Positions 60,596-64,000 of a DNA stretch of 64,000 bases are shown piece by piece. Each line of letters starts with the position of its first letter. The stretch's first letter is position 1. Source of the stretch: Pseudomonas sp. Tri1 (GTDB lineage Bacteria > Pseudomonadota > Gammaproteobacteria > Pseudomonadales > Pseudomonadaceae). The notes below the pieces were generated by a model. The model was given only the letters and a program-made list of their open reading frames with translations, was not told where the DNA came from and ran no database searches. The position numbers were made by a program, and so were the translations under genes. The stretch is taken from assembly GCF_017968885.1 (NCBI RefSeq), contig NZ_CP072913.1:2712001-2776000 (forward strand), read 5' to 3'.

Positions 60596-61648
60596 TCAGA
60601 GGTCGGCGTATATACGGCCCGGATTGAAGATGCCCTGGGGGTCGAGCTGCTTCTTCAGGTTCTGGTGGTAGCGCAGCAACGGTCCGGCCAACGGCTGGAA
60701 GGGCGTTTCGTCGATGGCGTAGAGGGTTGCGTGACCACCGACGTTGGACGCAGCCTGGCGAATGATTTCAGGCGCAGCCGTGGATTTCAGCCACCGCTGG
60801 GCGCCCCCCCAGTCCAACAGTTGTCGACCGGGTAGATCCAGGGGAGCGATGTTGTTCGGCAGCGAAAGCCGCCACAACGGTTCGGGTGTGGCAAAGAATC
60901 CCAGGCGCTGTTCCCGCAGGTCAGCCCAGTAACTGTTGTCGAGGGTGTCGCCACCGAGACGGTCGATGGCCGAGGCCACCGAGCCCTCGCCACCTTCCAG
61001 GCGCAGGTGCAGTGCCGCGCCGTCATGACAGGCCGCGCTGATCGGGATTGGCTGCTGGCCCCATTCGGCCAGTTCACCCAACGCCTGGTGAACATCCATT
61101 TCCAGTCGCACGCTGCGGCACTGGCGTGGCTTGGGCAGGACCTTCAAGGACACCTCCGTGAGTAGCCCCAGGCAGCCGAAGCTGCCGGCCATGAGGCGCG
61201 ACAGGTCATAGCCGGCGACATTCTTCATGACTTCGCCGCCAAAACGCAGCAACTTGCCTTGCCCGGTGATGACTCGGGTGCCCAACACGTAATCCCGCAC
61301 CGAGCCGGCCCAGGGGCGCCGTGGCCCGGACAAACCGGTGGCGACCATGCCGCCCAGGGTCGCCTGCGGGCCCAGGTGTGGGGGCTCGAATGGCAGGAAT
61401 TGCCCGGCGGCGTCGAGGGCTGCTTCGAGCTCCACCAGGGGGGTGCCGGCGCGTGCGGTGAGCACCAGTTCGGTCGGGTCGTAGCTGACGATGCCGCGAT
61501 GCAGGCGGGTATCCAATACGTCACCGCAGGCTGGTCGGCCCAGCATGGCTTTGCTGTTGCCGCCTTGGATGCGCAGCGGTGTGCGTTCGCCGAGGGCGTG
61601 GTTGACCTGTTCCAGCAGCGTGGCGCTGGCGTCATGATCGTAGGGCAT
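60596..61648 (-). CDS. glcE: Glycolate oxidase FAD-binding subunit GlcE
   Basis: 350-residue FAD-binding (PCMH-fold) subunit required for glycolate oxidase. It begins with a short helix, then PLRIQGGNSKAMLGR and LTARAGTPLVELEAAL, and has GPQATLGGMVATGLSGPRR and GEVMKNVAGYDLSRL for FAD. It is shorter than GlcD and lacks the D-lactate-dehydrogenase C-terminal domain, as usual. The start overlaps the glcD stop by one base. Confidence 0.94.
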   Translation of the reverse strand: MPYDHDASATLLEQVNHALGERTPLRIQGGNSKAMLGRPACGDVLDTRLHRGIVSYDPTELVLTARAGTPLVELEAALDAAGQFLPFEPPHLGPQATLGGMVATGLSGPRRPWAGSVRDYVLGTRVITGQGKLLRFGGEVMKNVAGYDLSRLMAGSFGCLGLLTEVSLKVLPKPRQCRSVRLEMDVHQALGELAEWGQQPIPISAACHDGAALHLRLEGGEGSVASAIDRLGGDTLDNSYWADLREQRLGFFATPEPLWRLSLPNNIAPLDLPGRQLLDWGGAQRWLKSTAAPEIIRQAASNVGGHATLYAIDETPFQPLAGPLLRYHQNLKKQLDPQGIFNPGRIYADL

Positions 61649-63147
61649 CAGAAGCGCTCCAGTTCCGGGAACGGCAGGTTACCGAGGTGCACGTGCATCG
61701 AACCGAACTCCGCACAGCGCTGCAGGGTCGGGATGTTCTTGCCGGGATTGAGCAGGCCCAGCGGGTCAAAGGCCTTTTTTACCGCGTGGAACACGGTCAA
61801 CTCGTCGCTGTTGAACTGCGCGCACATTTGGTTGATCTTCTCGCGCCCGACACCATGCTCCCCGGTGATGCTGCCACCGACTTGCACGCACAGTTCCAGG
61901 ATCTTGCCGCCCAGCGTCTCGGCGCGCTCCAGCTCGCCGGGCTGGTTGGCGTCGAACAGAATGAGTGGGTGCATGTTGCCGTCCCCGGCATGGAATACGT
62001 TGGCCACGCGCAGGCCATGCTCGTCGGACAGGTCGCTGATGCCTTTGAGCACCCGCGGCAGTTCGCGTCGTGGGATGGTGCCGTCCATGCAGTAGTAGTC
62101 CGGTGAGATGCGCCCCACGGCGGGAAACGCGTTCTTGCGCCCGGCCCAGAAACGCGCCCGTTCGGCTTCGTCGCAGGCCACCCGCACATGAACGGCCCCG
62201 GCAGCCTTCAAGACGGCCTCGACCCGTTCGCAATCGTCCCGCACATCGGCTTCCACACCGTCCAGTTCGCACAGCAGGATGGCCGCAGCGTCTACCGGGT
62301 AGCCGGCGTGGATGAAGTCCTCGGTGGCTCGAATCGACAGGTTGTCCATCATCTCCAATCCGCCGGGGATGATCCCGGCGGCAATGATGTCGCCCACGGC
62401 GCGACCGGCCTTTTCCACCGAGTCGAAACTGGCGAGCAGCACGCGGGCCACCTGGGGCTTGGGCAGCAGTTTGACCGTCACTTCGGTGATGATGCCGAGC
62501 ATCCCTTCCGAGCCCGTGAACAGGGCCAGCAAATCGAATCCAGGCGTATCCAGGGCGTCGCTGCCCAGCGTCATGCTTTGGCCCTCGACGGTGAGGATGT
62601 CGACCTTGAGCAGGTTATGCACGGTCAGGCCGTACTTCAGGCAATGCACGCCGCCGGCGTTCTCCGCCACGTTGCCACCGATGGAACAGGCGATCTGGGA
62701 AGACGGATCGGGTGCGTAGTACAACCCGTAAGGCGCGGCAGCCTGGGAGATCGCCAGGTTGCGCACCCCAGGCTGGACTCGTGCATAGCGGCCTTGAGGG
62801 TTGACTTCCAGGATGCGATTGAAGCGCGCCATCACCAACAGAAGCCCCTGTTCCAACGGCAAGGCGCCGCCCGACAGCCCGGTGCCGGCACCTCGGGCCA
62901 CGACCGGTACCTGACGGGTATGGCAGATACGCAACAGCGCCTGTACCTGCTCGATGCGCTCGGGCAGGGCGACCAACAGTGGCATGACGCGGTAGGCCGA
63001 AAGCCCGTCGCATTCATACGGCCTCAGGTCCTCCGGGCTGTGCAACAGCTCAAGGTCGGGGAGGGCCTCGCGCAGTTCTGAAATCAGCGCGGACTTGTCG
63101 ACCCGGGGTAATACACCATCGACGCGCTCATCGTAGAGAATATTCAT
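61648..63147 (-). CDS. glcD: Glycolate oxidase catalytic subunit GlcD
   Basis: 499-residue FAD enzyme oxidising glycolate (and D-lactate) to glyoxylate at the membrane. The PCMH FAD domain contains VVARGAGTGLSGGALPLEQG and PDPSSQIACSIGGNVAENAG. The C-terminal domain contains NVFHAGDGNMHPLILFD and GSITGEHGVGREK with the catalytic His residues. First gene of glcDEF. The GlcC regulator gene often found divergently from glcD is absent; a DJ-1-type gene occupies that side, 201 bp away. Confidence 0.95.
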   Translation of the reverse strand: MNILYDERVDGVLPRVDKSALISELREALPDLELLHSPEDLRPYECDGLSAYRVMPLLVALPERIEQVQALLRICHTRQVPVVARGAGTGLSGGALPLEQGLLLVMARFNRILEVNPQGRYARVQPGVRNLAISQAAAPYGLYYAPDPSSQIACSIGGNVAENAGGVHCLKYGLTVHNLLKVDILTVEGQSMTLGSDALDTPGFDLLALFTGSEGMLGIITEVTVKLLPKPQVARVLLASFDSVEKAGRAVGDIIAAGIIPGGLEMMDNLSIRATEDFIHAGYPVDAAAILLCELDGVEADVRDDCERVEAVLKAAGAVHVRVACDEAERARFWAGRKNAFPAVGRISPDYYCMDGTIPRRELPRVLKGISDLSDEHGLRVANVFHAGDGNMHPLILFDANQPGELERAETLGGKILELCVQVGGSITGEHGVGREKINQMCAQFNSDELTVFHAVKKAFDPLGLLNPGKNIPTLQRCAEFGSMHVHLGNLPFPELERF

Positions 63148-63348
63148 AGGCTTCTATTGTTCTTAGTGCCAGACGAAAGGGCATTTGACAGTGTAGCGCT
63201 CGATGGTTGAGCCAAGCATATTCATCGGGTCCTGCCAGTCGGGAAAGTATCGCGACGGCCCACTGAACGTCTGCGCCCGCCCGCCCTCTGAACCTAGAGC
63301 AGGGCGGCGACCACGCGCCGTCCATTAGCACCAGGAGGAAAGGCACGC

Positions 63349-64000
63349 ATGAAAATTCTAATGGTCCTTACATCCCACGATCAGTTGGGCGACACCGGCA
63401 AGAAAACCGGTTTCTGGCTGGAAGAGTTCGCCTCGCCCTATTACGTGTTTGCCGACGCCAAGGCGACAGTCACGCTTGCATCTCCCAAGGGCGGACAGCC
63501 GCCACTGGACCCCAAAAGCGATGAGGAAGATGCCCAGACAGACGCCACGCGCCGTTTTCGCGCCGATACGCAGGCCCAAGCGGCCCTGGCCAACACGGTG
63601 CCGCTGGGCGAGATTGACCCCTATGATTTCGATGCCGTGTTTTACCCCGGCGGTCATGGGCCGCTCTGGGACCTGGCCGAGGACACGGATTCGAAGACCC
63701 TGCTCGAAGCCTTTTATGCCGCTAACAAGCCCGTGGCCGCCGTTTGTCACGCTCCTGGCGTGTTCAAGAACGTTCAAGCCCCGGACGGCCAGCCTGTGGT
63801 GAAGGGCAAGAAAGTGACCGGGTTCACCAACTCAGAGGAAGCGGCGGTGGGGCTGACACACGTGGTGCCGTTTCTGGTGGAGGACATGCTCAAGGCTAAA
63901 GGCGGCGAGTATTCCAAGGGGGCGGACTGGGCGAGCCATGTGGTCGAAGACGGGCACTTGATCACGGGTCAGAACCCGGCTTCATCCGAAGCGGCCGCCA
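63349..64000 (+). CDS. DJ-1/PfpI-family protein (class I glutamine-amidotransferase-like), C-terminus cut by window end
   Basis: 217 visible residues of a protein in the HchA/YajL/PfpI superfamily. MKILMVLTSHDQLGDTGKKT and FWLEEFASPYYVFADA start the Rossmann core; the FYPGGHGPLWDLAED loop and nucleophile Cys in AAVCHAPGVF follow, with Glu in the LEEF segment. Such members act as glyoxalase III-type hydrolases or stress chaperones. AGGAGG lies 10 bp before the ATG. It is divergent from glcD. Confidence 0.9.
   Translation, partial: MKILMVLTSHDQLGDTGKKTGFWLEEFASPYYVFADAKATVTLASPKGGQPPLDPKSDEEDAQTDATRRFRADTQAQAALANTVPLGEIDPYDFDAVFYPGGHGPLWDLAEDTDSKTLLEAFYAANKPVAAVCHAPGVFKNVQAPDGQPVVKGKKVTGFTNSEEAAVGLTHVVPFLVEDMLKAKGGEYSKGADWASHVVEDGHLITGQNPASSEAAA

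Overview
The window reads as chromosome of a Pseudomonas of the fluorescens group. The evidence is high-GC coding, an sfnECR sulfone/sulfonate operon with a sigma-54 promoter, pseudomonad REP palindromes, a glcDEF glycolate oxidase operon, a DUF2986 protein next to trmK, and a GntR/IclR-controlled sugar-acid locus. I saw no tRNA, rRNA, IS element, integrase or CRISPR array.

Layout. 1-2.5 kb: sulfur-starvation operon sfnE-sfnC-sfnR (minus strand; sfnR cut by the window edge). 2.7-9 kb: OPT transporter, GAF-GAF-GGDEF-EAL protein, Old Yellow Enzyme. 8.8-12.8 kb: exported molybdenum aldehyde dehydrogenase with its [2Fe-2S] and triheme cytochrome c subunits. 13-16 kb: MFS transporter, LysR regulator, LysE exporter.

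16-40 kb is the unusual part. Two LuxR-type regulators, one canonical LuxI and one good lux box surround a second, complete set of tryptophan genes. The plus-strand run from 16,916 to 31,212 carries trpC, two Gfo/Idh/MocA oxidoreductases, two DegT aminotransferases, a TIM-barrel isomerase, an M20 hydrolase, an Ldh-type dehydrogenase, an unrecognised 138-residue protein, a B3/B4-domain-TrpB fusion, trpA, trpF, trpD and a UDP-sugar 6-dehydrogenase. Most junctions are 4-bp stop/start overlaps. trpE-trpG-luxR run on the opposite strand. Divergent from trpE is a seven-gene operon: PaaK-like ligase, GNAT/FeeM-like acyltransferase, heme-oxygenase-like diiron protein, flavin reductase, EamA exporter, alpha/beta hydrolase and luxI. 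My reading is a quorum-controlled pathway that makes its own anthranilate/indole/tryptophan and joins or converts it with amino-sugar-type chemistry into an exported product. From memory, duplicated trp genes mark an accessory locus in blue-pigmented P. fluorescens-group strains from discoloured cheese. This window may hold that locus or a relative, but I could not check it.

40-52 kb is sugar-acid catabolism: kdgR, kdgK, manD/rspA, rspB, a hexuronate-type MFS transporter, uxuB and uxuA, then (minus strand) an L-galactonate-type dehydrogenase, uxaA and a FadR-type regulator. All routes converge on 2-keto-3-deoxygluconate. Uronate isomerase (UxaC) is absent, which suggests entry from L-gulonate and L-galactonate. 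Two regulator-box pairs are visible.

52-64 kb: periplasmic trehalase, a zinc alcohol dehydrogenase, a CheY-CheX/PAS-GGDEF signalling pair, a possible lipoprotein remnant, DUF2986, trmK, glcDEF, and the start of a DJ-1/PfpI protein cut by the window end.
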